Source: Pseudomonas sp. sp1636
GTDB taxonomy: Bacteria; Pseudomonadota; Gammaproteobacteria; Pseudomonadales; Pseudomonadaceae
Direction: 5' to 3'
Length of the DNA stretch: 64,000 nucleotides
Assembly: GCF_030376615.1 (NCBI RefSeq)
Contig: NZ_JARRAB010000005.1
Coordinates: 62,001 to 126,000, forward strand
Part shown: positions 1-9,015 of the stretch, in pieces
Layout: the number at the start of each line of letters is the position of its first letter
Numbering within the stretch: position 1 is the stretch's first letter
The notes under the pieces: model-generated
The model's input: the letters and a program-made list of their open reading frames with translations, nothing else
Databases searched by the model: none
What the model was told of the DNA's origin: nothing
Program-made: the position numbers and the translations under genes

Positions 1-81
1 CCAGTCGCGACAAGCCAAGGCCAGGGCGCCGCTGATGGGCTGGCGAACGGTACAGGCTGGTGCGGGTTGATCCGCGTGCAG

Positions 82-1422
82 TTAATCCAGCCTGAGCACC
101 TTGGCCAGGACGATCTTCGGCCCCTTCATTTTCTTGACGATGATGCGCAGGCCGTCGACCTCCAGCACTTCCTCTTCCTCGGGCATGCGCTTGAGGGTTT
201 CATAGACCAGCCCGGCCAGGGTTTCCGCCTCGATATGGTCGAGGTTGACCCCCAGCAGGCGTTCGACCTTGAACAGCGGGGTGTCGCCGCGCACCAGTAG
301 CTTGCCCGGTTGGTAGGCGAGGATGCCGCGCTCGGTCTTGTGGTGTTCGTCCTGGATATCGCCGACCAGCGCCTCCAGCACGTCTTCCATGGTCAGGTAG
401 CCGATCACCTTGCCGTCGGCTTCCTCGACCAACGCGAAGTGCGAGCCGCCCTTGCGGAATTGCTCGAGCAGGTCGGACAGCGGCATATGCCGGCCTACCC
501 GTTCGATCGGGTGCATCAGCTCCGTTAGCTTCAGCGCCGAGGGCAGCATTTCCAGCAGCGACAGGTGCAACAGCAAATCCTTGATGTGCAGCACGCCGAC
601 GAACTCGCCCATGGCCTCGTCGTACACCGGGTAGCGGCTGTACTTGTGCCGGCGGAACACGTTGAACACCTCGTCCAGCGGTGCGTTGAGTTCCAGGTAG
701 ACCAGGTCTTCACGCGAGTTGGCCCAGTCCGCCACCTCCAGTTCGCCGAGCTCCACCGCCGAGGCCAGCACCCGCATGTCCTGGTCGCTGGGGTTGCTGG
801 CGCGGCTGGAATGCAGGATCAGCTTGAGCTCGTCGCGGCTGTAGTGGTGCTCGTGGTGCGGCCCCGGTTCGCCCTGGCCGGCGATGCGCAGGATGGCGTT
901 GGCGCTGGCATTGAGCAGGAAGATCGCCGGGTACATGGCCCAGTAGAACAGGTACAGCGGCGCGGCCGTCCACAGCGAGAGCAGTTCGGGTTGGCGGATC
1001 GCCCAGGACTTGGGGGCCAGCTCGCCGACCACGATGTGCAGGTAGGAAATGATCGCAAAGGCGCTGAAGAAGGCAATGCCGTGCACCAGCTGCGGCGACC
1101 CGATGCCGATGGCGCCGAGCAGCGGGGCGAGCAGTTCGGCGAAGGCCGGTTCGCCGACCCAGCCCAGGCCCAGCGAGGCCAGGGTGATCCCCAGTTGGCA
1201 GGCCGACAGGTAGGCATCCATCTGGTGGTGCACGGTGCGCAGGATATGCCCACGCCAGCCGTTCTGGTTGGCCAGGGCCTCGACCTTGGTGGCGCGCAGG
1301 CGGACGATGGCGAACTCGGCGGCGACGAAAAAGCCGTTGAGCAGGACTAGCAACAGGGCGAACAGAAGAAGGCCAAAATCGGCGAAAAAGGTAGCGGCGG
1401 AATAACTTGTGGAGGGATCCAT
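82..1422 (-). CDS. CNNM/CorC-HlyC family membrane transporter-like protein
   Basis: The 446-residue protein has the layout of the hemolysin-C/CorC family, thought to act in divalent cation (Mg2+ or Co2+) efflux in the inner membrane. An N-terminal DUF21 region holds about three hydrophobic stretches (roughly residues 12-40, 110-140 and 150-178). A pair of CBS repeats follows (about 235-290 and 300-355; the second contains GYLTMEDVLEALVGDIQDEH), then a C-terminal CorC/HlyC domain. It is the last gene of a minus-strand run downstream of phoR, 81 bp away. The chosen ATG gives MDPSTSYS; the ribosome site in front of it is weak. The exact ion is not known. Confidence 0.9.
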   Translation of the reverse strand: MDPSTSYSAATFFADFGLLLFALLLVLLNGFFVAAEFAIVRLRATKVEALANQNGWRGHILRTVHHQMDAYLSACQLGITLASLGLGWVGEPAFAELLAPLLGAIGIGSPQLVHGIAFFSAFAIISYLHIVVGELAPKSWAIRQPELLSLWTAAPLYLFYWAMYPAIFLLNASANAILRIAGQGEPGPHHEHHYSRDELKLILHSSRASNPSDQDMRVLASAVELGELEVADWANSREDLVYLELNAPLDEVFNVFRRHKYSRYPVYDEAMGEFVGVLHIKDLLLHLSLLEMLPSALKLTELMHPIERVGRHMPLSDLLEQFRKGGSHFALVEEADGKVIGYLTMEDVLEALVGDIQDEHHKTERGILAYQPGKLLVRGDTPLFKVERLLGVNLDHIEAETLAGLVYETLKRMPEEEEVLEVDGLRIIVKKMKGPKIVLAKVLRLD

Positions 1423-1503
1423 ATAGGGTTCGGTAGGCCAATGAGCGCTAAAGGGTGGGGCTAAGCAATCGGCTTTGCAAGCCTGTTCGCCTCACGCGCA
1501 GGC

Positions 1504-2838
1504 TTAGCCAACACGGCGCACCGTTTGGCTGTTGGGGAAGTGGCAGGTGAAGCTGCTGCCCTTGCCCAGGCTGCTGGCGATGTCCAGGCGGGCGCGGTGG
1601 CGCAGCAGCACATGCTTGACGATGGCCAGGCCCAGGCCGGTGCCGCCGGTGTTGCTGGCGCGGCTGGAGTCGACCCGGTAGAAGCGCTCGGTCAGGCGCG
1701 GCAGGTGCCTGGCCTCGATGCCCGGGCCGCTGTCCTGCACCGCGAGGTGCGCGCCTTGTTCGTCGCCCCACCAGCGGATGCGAATCGCGCCTTCGTTGGG
1801 GCTGTACTTGACCGCGTTGAACACCAGGTTGGAGAAGGCGCTGCGCAGTTCCGCCTCGCTGCCCTTGAGCTTGAGGTGCGGATCGGCCTCCAGGCTGATG
1901 CGGTGGCCCCGTTCGCCGGAGAGTGCCTGGGCGTCGCTCTGGATGCTCAACAACAGCAGGTCGACCGCTACCGGCTGGTTGTCCGAGGGGTAGTCGGTGG
2001 CCTCCAGCTTGGCCAGCAACAGCAGGTCGTTGAGCAGGTTCTGCATGCGTGCGCCTTGCTGCTGCATCTGCTGCAGCGCGCGCAGCCAGCGCGGATTGAC
2101 GCCTTCGACGTTGTCCAGCAGGGTTTCCAGGTAACCGGCGATCACGGTCAGGGGCGTGCGCAATTCGTGGGAGACGTTGGCGACGAAGTCCTTGCGCATC
2201 TGCTCGAGCTGATACAAACGGGTGACGTCGCGCACCAGCATCAGGTGCTCGCGATTGCCGTAGCGGGTGATATGGAACTGCAGGCGGCGACGGTCGCTCA
2301 GCGGCGAGGGCAGTTCCAGCGGTTCAAGGTAGTTGCCGCGTTCGAAGTAGTCGATAAAGCGCGGGTCGCGCAGCAGATTGGTGATCGACTGGCCACTGTC
2401 CTGCGGGGTTTTCAGGCCGATCAGGGTCTCCGCCGCGCGGTTCCACCATTCCAGGTTGCCGTGGCTGTCGAGCATGATCACCGCATCCTTCAGCGCGGCG
2501 GTGGACTCCTGCACGCGGTCGATCACCGCTTGCAAGCGGCCGCGAGCCTTCTCATTGCGTCGTTGCAGGTGATAGATGCTGTCGAACACCTCGCCCCACA
2601 GGCCATAGCCATCCGGCGGCGGCTCGTCCGGCTGGTGCTCTTGCAGCCACTTGTGCAGGCGCAGCAACTGACTCAGGGTCCAGCCCAGGTAGGCGGCCAG
2701 ACCGGCCGCCAGCGCCCAGGCGTATTCGCCGCTGAGCAGACCGAGCAGCAGGCAGGCGCCGATTAACAACAGTAGGCGGCGCACCATGGCGCCACGCCAG
2801 TTTTGCTTCACTTGGGAGTCATCCGCCAATCGATCCAT
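1504..2838 (-). CDS. phoR: PhoR phosphate-regulon sensor histidine kinase
   Basis: This membrane sensor kinase phosphorylates PhoB when phosphate is scarce. Two hydrophobic segments lie near the N-terminus (LLLLIGACLLLGLLSG and the one after it), then a PAS-like domain and the HisKA helix with FVANVSHELRTPLTV; the phospho-accepting His is about residue 224 from the ATG used here. The ATP-binding domain shows the N box (FNAVKYSPNEG), the G1 box (DSGPGIE) and the G2 box (GGTGLGLAIVKH). It lies 58 bp downstream of phoB in the same direction. The start is uncertain: the ATG at 2838 has no good ribosome site, and a GTG at 2811 (VKQNWRG) would match the N-terminus I recall for other pseudomonad PhoR proteins. 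Confidence 0.95.
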   Translation of the reverse strand: MDRLADDSQVKQNWRGAMVRRLLLLIGACLLLGLLSGEYAWALAAGLAAYLGWTLSQLLRLHKWLQEHQPDEPPPDGYGLWGEVFDSIYHLQRRNEKARGRLQAVIDRVQESTAALKDAVIMLDSHGNLEWWNRAAETLIGLKTPQDSGQSITNLLRDPRFIDYFERGNYLEPLELPSPLSDRRRLQFHITRYGNREHLMLVRDVTRLYQLEQMRKDFVANVSHELRTPLTVIAGYLETLLDNVEGVNPRWLRALQQMQQQGARMQNLLNDLLLLAKLEATDYPSDNQPVAVDLLLLSIQSDAQALSGERGHRISLEADPHLKLKGSEAELRSAFSNLVFNAVKYSPNEGAIRIRWWGDEQGAHLAVQDSGPGIEARHLPRLTERFYRVDSSRASNTGGTGLGLAIVKHVLLRHRARLDIASSLGKGSSFTCHFPNSQTVRRVG

Positions 2839-2896
2839 TGGGCCGTCGAGGCCAGCCGGCAATCCTAACCCGCGGCGTCATCGGCCGGGGACAGCG

Positions 2897-3586
<690 letters not shown>

Positions 3587-3625
3587 GGATCCGGCCTCGA
3601 GTCGTTGAACTGTCATGCGTGGCAT

Positions 3626-3657
3626 TAGATAACGGAATTATTGCAGTGATATGACAG
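3626..3657 (-). promoter_or_regulatory. Pho box and -10 of the phoB promoter
   Basis: Read on the minus strand, 3657-3640 is CTGTCAT-ATCA-CTGCAAT: two 7-bp half sites with 4-bp spacing, close to the consensus CTGTCAT-N4-CTGTCAT. As usual for PhoB-activated promoters, it replaces the -35 element. A TATCTA -10 lies 8 bp downstream (3631-3626). Transcription would then start a few bases upstream of the phoB ATG at 3586. Confidence 0.8.
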
Positions 3658-3677
3658 GTAGGCGGCGAAGACCCATC

Positions 3678-4571
3678 CTACCCGCGCAGGGCATAGTCCA
3701 GCACCAGCCCGACAAAAATCGCCAGGCCGGCCCAGTGGTTGTGCAGGAAGGCGTTGAAGCAGGCCATCGGCTTGCGGTTGCGGGTCTTGTGGTATTCCCA
3801 GGCGAAGCAGGCGGCCGCCACGACCAAGCCGAGGTGGAAATACACGCCCAGCTCGAAACGGCTGCCTGCCAGCAGCAAGCAGAGCAGGGCCAGACCCTGG
3901 AGCATGGCGATGATCAGCCGATCGGCGTCGCCGAACAGGATGGCGGTGGATTTGACCCCGATCTTCAGGTCGTCGTCGCGGTCGGCCATGGCGTAGTAGG
4001 TGTCGTAGGCCACCGTCCACAGCAGGTTGGCGATGTACAGCAGCCAGGCCTCGGGTGGCACGCTGCCGGTCTCGGCGGTGAAGGCCATCGGCATGCCCCA
4101 GGAAAACGCCGCGCCCAGCACCACCTGGGGATAGAAGGTGTAGCGCTTCATGAACGGGTAGCAGGCGGCCAGGGCCAGGCCGCCGAACGACAGCCAGACG
4201 GTCGCGGCGTTGGTCAGCAGCACCAGACCGAAGGCCAGCAGCACCAGCACGGCGAACAGGATCAGCGCCTCGCGCGGCGTTACCTTGCCGCTGGCCAGGG
4301 GCCGCGTCTGGGTGCGTTTGACGTGGCCGTCGAAGTCGCGGTCGGCGTAGTCGTTGATCACGCAGCCGGCGGCGCGCATCAGGATCACGCCGAACACGAA
4401 GACCAACAGGTTCTTCGCGCTGGGCACGCCTGCGGCCGCGACCCACAGCGCCCACAGCGTCGGCCACAGCAACAGGTAGATGCCGATGGGTTTTTCCAGG
4501 CGCATCAGCTGGATGAAATCCCAGGCGCGTGGGTGCAGGCGATTCAGCGATTTGAGCAGGCGGGTGTACAT
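3678..4571 (-). CDS. ubiA: 4-hydroxybenzoate polyprenyltransferase
   Basis: UbiA joins the polyprenyl tail to 4-hydroxybenzoate in ubiquinone synthesis at the inner membrane. The 297-residue protein is full length for the family and has about eight hydrophobic segments. Both Asp-rich prenyl-diphosphate/Mg2+ motifs are visible: [15 protein letters not shown] (about residues 67-82) and [18 protein letters not shown] in the second half. It follows ubiC by 73 bp on the same strand, so the enzyme making 4-hydroxybenzoate and the one using it are co-oriented. The ATG gives [17 protein letters not shown]. Confidence 0.97.
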   Translation of the reverse strand: MYTRLLKSLNRLHPRAWDFIQLMRLEKPIGIYLLLWPTLWALWVAAAGVPSAKNLLVFVFGVILMRAAGCVINDYADRDFDGHVKRTQTRPLASGKVTPREALILFAVLVLLAFGLVLLTNAATVWLSFGGLALAACYPFMKRYTFYPQVVLGAAFSWGMPMAFTAETGSVPPEAWLLYIANLLWTVAYDTYYAMADRDDDLKIGVKSTAILFGDADRLIIAMLQGLALLCLLLAGSRFELGVYFHLGLVVAAACFAWEYHKTRNRKPMACFNAFLHNHWAGLAIFVGLVLDYALRG

Positions 4572-4622
4572 CGAGCGCGTCTCCGTGCGGGTTGCGCGGA
4601 TTATACGGGCGTGCGGATAAAT

Positions 4623-4648
4623 GTAGGGTGGGCTTCAGCCCACCCTAC
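4623..4648. repeat. Perfect 26-bp palindrome between ubiC and ubiA
   Basis: GTAGGGTGGGCT-TC-AGCCCACCCTAC is a perfect inverted repeat with 12-bp arms. The ubiC stop codon (TAG on the minus strand, 4645-4647) lies inside one arm. Related half sequences (GTAGGGTGG and CCACCCTA) flank the mobile-like element at 5280-5362, so this is probably a dispersed REP-like family rather than a one-off terminator; there is no T-run after the stem. Confidence 0.75.
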
Positions 4649-5211
4649 GCCTCGATCCCGGCGGCGGGCCAGAATTCGGGCAGGAAGACTTCGGCCACCA
4701 GCACACCGAGGACGCCGCGGCTGAAGCAGGAGCGGCGTGCCCACAGACGTTCCTCGCGCACCTCGGCGGGCAGCCAGGGTGCCGGGTAACGGCAGACCTG
4801 CAGGGTGTTGCGGTCGAAGGCGCGGTCGCTGAACAGCAGTTCGCCCAGCGAGCGGCTGCCGAGTTGCTCCAGGGCCAGGCCGGAGCCTTCCAGAACGCTG
4901 CGCGCGGCCACGCTGCGGGCGAATACCCAGGGTTGGCCATGGCCGCGCAAATACACTTCGCGCACCCAGCCCTGGCTGCCGGCGGCCACGTTGAGGGCGC
5001 TGCATTCGTCGCTGCGCAGGCGCTGCCAACCCTCGACCAGCGGGGTGACGCTGAAGCCGTCATGGGACAGCGCGGTCAGCCTGCGGGTCAGCGAGTCTTG
5101 ATTGAACAGCCAATCGCGCACGCCGGCAGCCGGGGCCGGGTGCAGTTGGCTGGCGGTCAGCCAGCGCGGCGGATGGGCGAGGGCGGCGTGAGGCACGGCA
5201 GAATTCACCAC
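4645..5211 (-). CDS. ubiC: Chorismate lyase
   Basis: UbiC splits chorismate into pyruvate and 4-hydroxybenzoate, the first committed step of ubiquinone synthesis. The 188-residue length suits a cytoplasmic UbiC, and the middle has the expected Arg-bearing strand (REVYLRGHGQPWVFARSV, near residues 85-102). It is the first gene of the ubiC-ubiA pair. The stop codon falls inside a palindromic repeat, so the last residues (GIEA) are partly set by that element. Confidence 0.93.
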   Translation of the reverse strand: MVNSAVPHAALAHPPRWLTASQLHPAPAAGVRDWLFNQDSLTRRLTALSHDGFSVTPLVEGWQRLRSDECSALNVAAGSQGWVREVYLRGHGQPWVFARSVAARSVLEGSGLALEQLGSRSLGELLFSDRAFDRNTLQVCRYPAPWLPAEVREERLWARRSCFSRGVLGVLVAEVFLPEFWPAAGIEA

Positions 5212-5279
5212 GGATCGGAAGCGCGCGAGTCTAGCATGGACGCTTGCGGGCGTAGGGTGGTCTTGCTTGTCGCGCCTAA

Positions 5280-5362
5280 CAGGCCGTTGAAAAACCTAGG
5301 CGAGGCAGCCGAGCCTGTTTTTAACGCCGTATCGGCAACGTAGGTAGTTTTTCAACGGCCTG
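5280..5362. mobile_element. 83-bp MITE-like element
   Basis: The element starts CAGGCCGTTGAAAAA (5280-5294) and ends with the exact reverse complement TTTTTCAACGGCCTG (5348-5362). CTAA stands on both sides (5276-5279 and 5363-5366), as a 4-bp target duplication would. The inside is non-coding. GTAGGGTGG (5252-5260) and CCACCCTA (5367-5374) flank it outside, so it seems to sit within an older palindromic repeat. A related end sequence recurs at 30559. It is too small to encode a transposase. Confidence 0.65.
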
Positions 5363-5372
5363 CTAACCCACC

Positions 5373-5612
5373 CTATGCCGGCTGTTGCTCCTGCGACCAG
5401 CCCTCCAGCCGCATGGTCAGCCACGAGCCGAGCGAACGGGTGATCAGCACGCGCCGGCCCTGGGGCGGCTCGGTGCGCGACATGTTGCGGGGCACGCGCT
5501 TGATCGCCGGCCAGGGCAAGCATCTGCGTTTCGGCGGCGCGGTCGAAGACGTGCTCGGCCGCTGGCTCTCGAACGCCGCGACGGCTGCGCGCCGATTGGC
5601 GCCCCCGCGCAT
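5373..5612 (-). CDS. Doubtful small ORF or gene remnant
   Basis: A 79-residue reading frame on the minus strand, divergent from rubA1. The second half (RVLITRSLGSWLTMRLEGWS) has nearly all third codon positions G or C, as in the real genes nearby, which is the only support for it. The N-terminal part has less typical codons, and I saw no convincing ribosome site. It may be the tail of a gene cut away when the region was rearranged. I do not recognise the sequence. Confidence 0.2.
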   Translation of the reverse strand: MRGGANRRAAVAAFESQRPSTSSTAPPKRRCLPWPAIKRVPRNMSRTEPPQGRRVLITRSLGSWLTMRLEGWSQEQQPA

Positions 5613-5656
5613 TTACGGTAGCGTAGCTGCATGCACTACCTGCACCCGAGGGCGTT

Positions 5657-5824
5657 ATGAAGAAGTGGCAATGTGTGGTTTGTGGATTGATTTACGACGA
5701 AAGCCAGGGCTGGCCCGACGAAGGCATCGCCGCGGGTACGCCCTGGCAAGATGTGCCGCAGGACTGGCTGTGCCCGGACTGCGGAGTGGGCAAACTGGAT
5801 TTCGAGATGATCGAAATCGGCTGA
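5657..5824 (+). CDS. rubA1: Rubredoxin 1
   Basis: A 55-residue rubredoxin: a small Fe(Cys)4 electron carrier that passes electrons from rubredoxin reductase to acceptors such as alkane hydroxylases. The two Cys pairs are visible in KKWQCVVCGLIYDE and [20 protein letters not shown] second rubredoxin (5914) and the reductase (6174) follow on the same strand, as in P. aeruginosa rubA1-rubA2-rubB. The ATG at 5657 is preceded by GAGGGCGTT. Confidence 0.95.
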   Translation: MKKWQCVVCGLIYDESQGWPDEGIAAGTPWQDVPQDWLCPDCGVGKLDFEMIEIG

Positions 5825-5913
5825 CCGCGCCCCCCGCGTTGGCGTGTGCCGGGCTTGGCGCATGCCGGGCAATGCGCTAGGGTCAAGAAAATATTCGCCG
5901 CGCAGAGGTCGCT

Positions 5914-6081
5914 ATGCGCAAGTGGCAATGTATCGTCTGCGGCTTTCTCTACGACGAAGCGGCAGGCCTCCCCGAAGCAGGCATTGCGCCTGGTACCCCC
6001 TGGGAAGACATCCCCGCGGACTGGCTGTGCCCGGACTGCGGCACCGGCAAACTGGATTTCGAGATGATCGAGATCAGCTGA
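5914..6081 (+). CDS. rubA2: Rubredoxin 2
   Basis: A second 55-residue rubredoxin, with [10 protein letters not shown] and [17 protein letters not shown] as iron ligand regions. It clearly duplicates the gene 89 bp upstream: both start with M-K/R-K-W-Q-C and end FEMIEI. GAGGTCGCT precedes the ATG. Two near-identical carriers in front of one reductase is the arrangement known from P. aeruginosa, where the pair serves alkane oxidation and possibly oxidative stress defence. Confidence 0.95.
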   Translation: MRKWQCIVCGFLYDEAAGLPEAGIAPGTPWEDIPADWLCPDCGTGKLDFEMIEIS

Positions 6082-6173
6082 GTCTCCTGGCCCTTGGGCC
6101 GCCCCCATGAATGCTCCGGGTCGTGGCGATAGCCTGAGACCGTGGCCCTGTTTTGCCGATCGAGGAAGTGAAG

Positions 6174-7322
6174 ATGCATGCAGCTGTGGTGATCGTCGGT
6201 ACCGGCCTGGCCGGCTACAACCTGGCCCGGGAATGGCGCAAGTTGGACGGCGACACCCCGTTGCTGCTGATCAGCGCCGATGACGGGCGTTCCTACTCCA
6301 AACCGATGTTGTCCACCGGCTTCGGCAAGCACAAGGACGCCGACGGCTTGAGCATGGCCGAACCCGGCGCCATGGCCGAACAGCTCAAGGCCGAGATCTA
6401 CACCCACACCCGCATCACCGGTATCGATCCGGATCAACGCCGGCTGTGGATCGGCGCAGAGGCGGTGCCTTATCGCGATCTGGTGCTGGCCTGGGGCGCC
6501 GAGCCGATCCGGGTGCCGGTCGCGGGCGATGCCCAGGACGCGATCCTGTCGATCAACGACCTGGAGGACTACGCGCGTTTTCGTGCCGCCGTGGCCGGGA
6601 AAAAACGCGTGCTGCTGCTCGGCGCCGGCCTGATTGGCTGCGAGTTCGCCAACGACCTCAGCCTCGGCGGTTATCAGGTCGAACTGGTGGCGCCCTGCGA
6701 GCAGGTGATGCCCGGCTTGCTGCATCCGGCCGCCGCCGCGGCAGTCCAGGCGGGCTTGCACAGTCTCGGTGCGCGCTTCCATCTCGGCCCGCTGCTGGCC
6801 AGCCTCAACCGCGTGGATGGGGGGCTGCAAGCGCGCCTGTCCGACGGTACGCTGATCGCTTGCGATCTGGTGCTCTCGGCGGTCGGCTTGCGCCCGCGGA
6901 TCGAGCTGGCAGCGGCCGCCGGCCTGGCGGTCAATCGCGGGGTCGCGGTCGATCGCGAGCTGCGCAGCTCGCACGCCAACATCTATGCCCTGGGCGATTG
7001 CGCCGAGGTCGATGGCCTCAACCTGCAGTACGTCATGCCGCTGATGCACTGCGCTCGGGCCCTGGCCCAGACCCTGGCCGGCAAACCGACCGCGGTCAGT
7101 TACGGGCCGATGCCGATCACGGTGAAAACCCCGGTGTGCCCGCTGGTGGTTTCGCCGCCGCCGCACGGTCTGCAGGGCGAGTGGACGGTCGAAGGTAGCG
7201 GCCGCGACATCAAGGCACTGTGCCGCGATGCCGCCGGCAGCCTGCTCGGCTATGCCTTGACCGGTACGGCCGTGCAGGAAAAGCTCGCGCTGAACAGGCA
7301 GTTGCCGGCGCTGTTGGCATGA
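6174..7322 (+). CDS. rubB: Rubredoxin-NAD(+) reductase
   Basis: A 382-residue FAD flavoprotein that reduces rubredoxin with NADH. The N-terminal FAD site is [16 protein letters not shown] (residues 3-18). The central NAD site is [17 protein letters not shown] (about 147-163), and the second FAD contact is [13 protein letters not shown] (about 272-284). The ATG at 6174 has a GAGGAAGTGAAG ribosome site; the upstream in-frame TTG at 6153 is not needed. It closes the rubredoxin group. Confidence 0.95.
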   Translation: MHAAVVIVGTGLAGYNLAREWRKLDGDTPLLLISADDGRSYSKPMLSTGFGKHKDADGLSMAEPGAMAEQLKAEIYTHTRITGIDPDQRRLWIGAEAVPYRDLVLAWGAEPIRVPVAGDAQDAILSINDLEDYARFRAAVAGKKRVLLLGAGLIGCEFANDLSLGGYQVELVAPCEQVMPGLLHPAAAAAVQAGLHSLGARFHLGPLLASLNRVDGGLQARLSDGTLIACDLVLSAVGLRPRIELAAAAGLAVNRGVAVDRELRSSHANIYALGDCAEVDGLNLQYVMPLMHCARALAQTLAGKPTAVSYGPMPITVKTPVCPLVVSPPPHGLQGEWTVEGSGRDIKALCRDAAGSLLGYALTGTAVQEKLALNRQLPALLA

Positions 7323-7354
7323 ATGCCGGTCGTTCTGGCGGATACACCTCTAAA

Positions 7355-7378
7355 TTGTCCGGTTAAACTGTCGGACAA
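7355..7378. promoter_or_regulatory. Inverted repeat upstream of the HU gene
   Basis: TTGTCCG and CGGACAA form 7-bp arms with a 10-bp spacer (GTTAAACTGT). The repeat starts 32 bp after the rubB stop and lies about 130 bp before the HU start. There is no T-run, so a protein-binding site in the HU promoter region is as likely as a transcript hairpin. Not tied to any known regulator. Confidence 0.35.
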
Positions 7379-7510
7379 GACTGGCGCAGCTCCGAATCAC
7401 ATGCCATCCTCCTTGAGGTCTGCCGCAGCGCAGAGCTGTTGCGGCGCCTTGGGCGCTGTTCTGGATGAGCAGCACGGACACAACAACAAAAAACCGTCAA
7501 AGGGGCATTT

Positions 7511-7783
7511 ATGCGTAAACCGGAACTCGCCGCCGCCATCGCCGAAAAGGCGGATCTGAGCAAAGATCAGGCTAATCGTGTACTCAACACCGTACTGGAA
7601 GAAATCACCGGTGCACTGAACCGCAAGGACAGTGTGACCCTGGTGGGCTTCGGCACTTTCGTGCAACGCCACCGCGGTGCCCGTACCGGCAAAAACCCGC
7701 AAACCGGCCAGCCGGTAACGATCAAGGCCAGCAACACCGTGGCCTTCAAACCGGGCAAATCCCTGAAAGATGCTGTAAATTAA
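7511..7783 (+). CDS. HU-family DNA-binding protein
   Basis: A 90-residue histone-like protein. The HU core is complete: the N-terminal helices (MRKPELAAAIAEKADLSKDQ), then the signature GFGTFVQRHRGARTGKNP and the end VAFKPGKSLKDAV. HU dimers bend DNA and shape the nucleoid. GGGGCATTT precedes the ATG. It is followed by a strong terminator and then by the accessory island; in PAO1 an HU gene sits at the same place (PA5348). Confidence 0.95.
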   Translation: MRKPELAAAIAEKADLSKDQANRVLNTVLEEITGALNRKDSVTLVGFGTFVQRHRGARTGKNPQTGQPVTIKASNTVAFKPGKSLKDAVN

Positions 7784-7819
7784 ACAGGGAGCGTTTCATT
7801 TTCTGTGGATAAGTTATTC

Positions 7820-7842
7820 AAAGCCCCGTAATTCGGGGCTTT
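7820..7842 (+). terminator. Terminator after the HU gene
   Basis: AAAGCCCCG-TAATT-CGGGGCTTT is a perfect stem of 9 bp with a 5-nt loop, 37 bp after the HU stop. The T-run is short, but the stem is strong. It marks the left edge of the accessory island. Confidence 0.75.
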
Positions 7843-7883
7843 GTGCTATGTGAGGCAAGTAAAAATATCGAAACAGGGGCGAT

Positions 7884-7911
7884 AAAAAAGACAGGATTGG
7901 CCTTACTCCTG
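7884..7911 (-). terminator. Possible terminator of the island LysR gene
   Basis: On the minus strand CAGGA-GTAAGGCCAA-TCCTG is followed by TCTTTTTT, 42 bp after the LysR stop codon. The stem is only 5 bp. A second hairpin (CCCTGA-CTCA-TCAGGG, 7958-7943) overlaps the stop codon itself. Confidence 0.4.
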
Positions 7912-7952
7912 CACTTCAGGCCAAGTTCATTGCCATTATTGACCCTGATGAG

Positions 7953-8867
7953 TCAGGGCTCTTTCAGTTGGAGAGCAAAGGTCTGGCAGCATTGGCGCAG
8001 TGAGCCTATGAAACTGTCGACGAGCGGGGAATATGGGCGGTACAGCGGGCGGGCCATGTTAAGCGTATAGGGGATGGACAGCGCAAAACGGCGAACCTGC
8101 AGTCCGAGCTTGGCGTAGGCCAGCGCCGTCAGCGGATTGATGATTGCAATGCCAACACCCTGGGCCACGGTTGCACAGACTGCTACCGCGCTATGGGTCT
8201 CAACCAACAGGCGGCGTTTGATGTCGCGGCTATCGAAACAACTATCGATCTTGTTCCGGTACGCGTCGCTGGCCGCCAGTGAAATGAAATTCTCACCTGC
8301 AAAATCCTCTGGTTGCAATATTGTCTTGGCATTCAACCGATGCTGCGAAGGCAGTATACAGACGGTATCGGCGGTGAAAATGCACTCTACCTCTGTACCA
8401 CCGGGCACAACGCTGTCCTCGATCAGGCCAAGATCATAGCGTTGCGACGAAAGCCATTCGTTCAAGAGCGGAGCATCCTGCGGCGTGATGTTGATCGCCA
8501 CGTCCGGGTAAAGGTCGAGGAAATGCTTGCACACCACAGGCACTACTGTTTGAGAAAAGGCAGGCAGGCAAGCCAGGCTAACCTGGCCATGCTTGTATTG
8601 CCTGATCGCATCGGCAGCCTTGGAGATTCGCTCCAGCCCGAAATACGCGCGCTTCACCTCGTCGAAGAGCATCAGGGCCTGCTCGGTGGGAACCAACTTA
8701 GCGTTGGCGCGTTTGAACAGCACCAATTGCGTGATTGTTTCGATCCTTTTCAGTTCCCGACTGATGGTGGGTTGCGAGGTATGCAGCAGAGCCGCTGCTG
8801 CCGTGGCGCTGCCTGTGGTCATAACCGACCAGAATATTTCTATATGCCTTAAATTCAGTCGTCTCAT
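7953..8867 (-). CDS. LysR-type activator, close to E. coli LysR (lysA regulator)
   Basis: A 304-residue LysR-type regulator. The N-terminal helix-turn-helix is MRRLNLRHIEIFWSVM...HTSQPTISRELKRIE. Identity to E. coli LysR, the DAP-responsive activator of lysA, seems to run its whole length: LHTSQPT, SLACLPAFSQ, NEWLSSQRYDLGL, VETHSA and GVGIAIINPLTALAYA all have close counterparts there. It is divergent from the operon that holds a lysA-like decarboxylase, as lysR faces lysA in E. coli, so it probably controls that operon. The start at 8867 has AAAGG upstream; the longer frame from 8900 has no ribosome site. Codon use is less GC-biased than in the core genes around it. Confidence 0.88.
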   Translation of the reverse strand: MRRLNLRHIEIFWSVMTTGSATAAAALLHTSQPTISRELKRIETITQLVLFKRANAKLVPTEQALMLFDEVKRAYFGLERISKAADAIRQYKHGQVSLACLPAFSQTVVPVVCKHFLDLYPDVAINITPQDAPLLNEWLSSQRYDLGLIEDSVVPGGTEVECIFTADTVCILPSQHRLNAKTILQPEDFAGENFISLAASDAYRNKIDSCFDSRDIKRRLLVETHSAVAVCATVAQGVGIAIINPLTALAYAKLGLQVRRFALSIPYTLNMARPLYRPYSPLVDSFIGSLRQCCQTFALQLKEP

Positions 8868-9015
8868 TATATTTATGCCTTTGAGGAATATATCAAGCAT
8901 ATCAAAACTGAATGAATGACGTGAATATTGATATTTTTAATCTAGAAAGCTTGCCGAGACAATATTACTGAACACAGGCGACTTCGCTTGACGATTGCGC
9001 GTTAAGGATGACTCG
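8868..9015. promoter_or_regulatory. Divergent control region of the accessory island
   Basis: This 148-bp spacer is much more AT-rich than the surroundings and must hold both promoters. It contains an exact inverted repeat AATAT-TG-ATATT (8924-8935). Just left of it is a direct repeat ATATCAA-GC-ATATCAA (8889/8890 to 8905). Both are of the AT-rich, T-N11-A-like kind bound by LysR proteins. I could not assign -35/-10 elements with confidence. Confidence 0.45.

Larger units (their letters stand above)
5212..5656. other. ubiC-rubA spacer with repeats and no secure gene
   Basis: This 445-bp stretch separates the divergent ubiC and rubA1 genes. Its left part holds the nested repeats at 5251-5376. 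Its right part (5385-5612) is open on the minus strand, with third codon positions strongly biased to G/C, but matches no family I recognise. In PAO1 the glycolate-oxidase genes lie at this place; none of them is here. Confidence 0.6.

Noticed and set aside
1-81. Start of another gene at the left edge
   Set aside because: The minus strand is open after the CorC-like stop, but there is no usable start codon with a ribosome site in these 81 bases and the translated piece matches nothing I recognise.
3651-4724. 357-residue reading frame on the plus strand
   Set aside because: Antisense to ubiA; composed mostly of Gln, Gly, Arg and His, with no recognisable domain.
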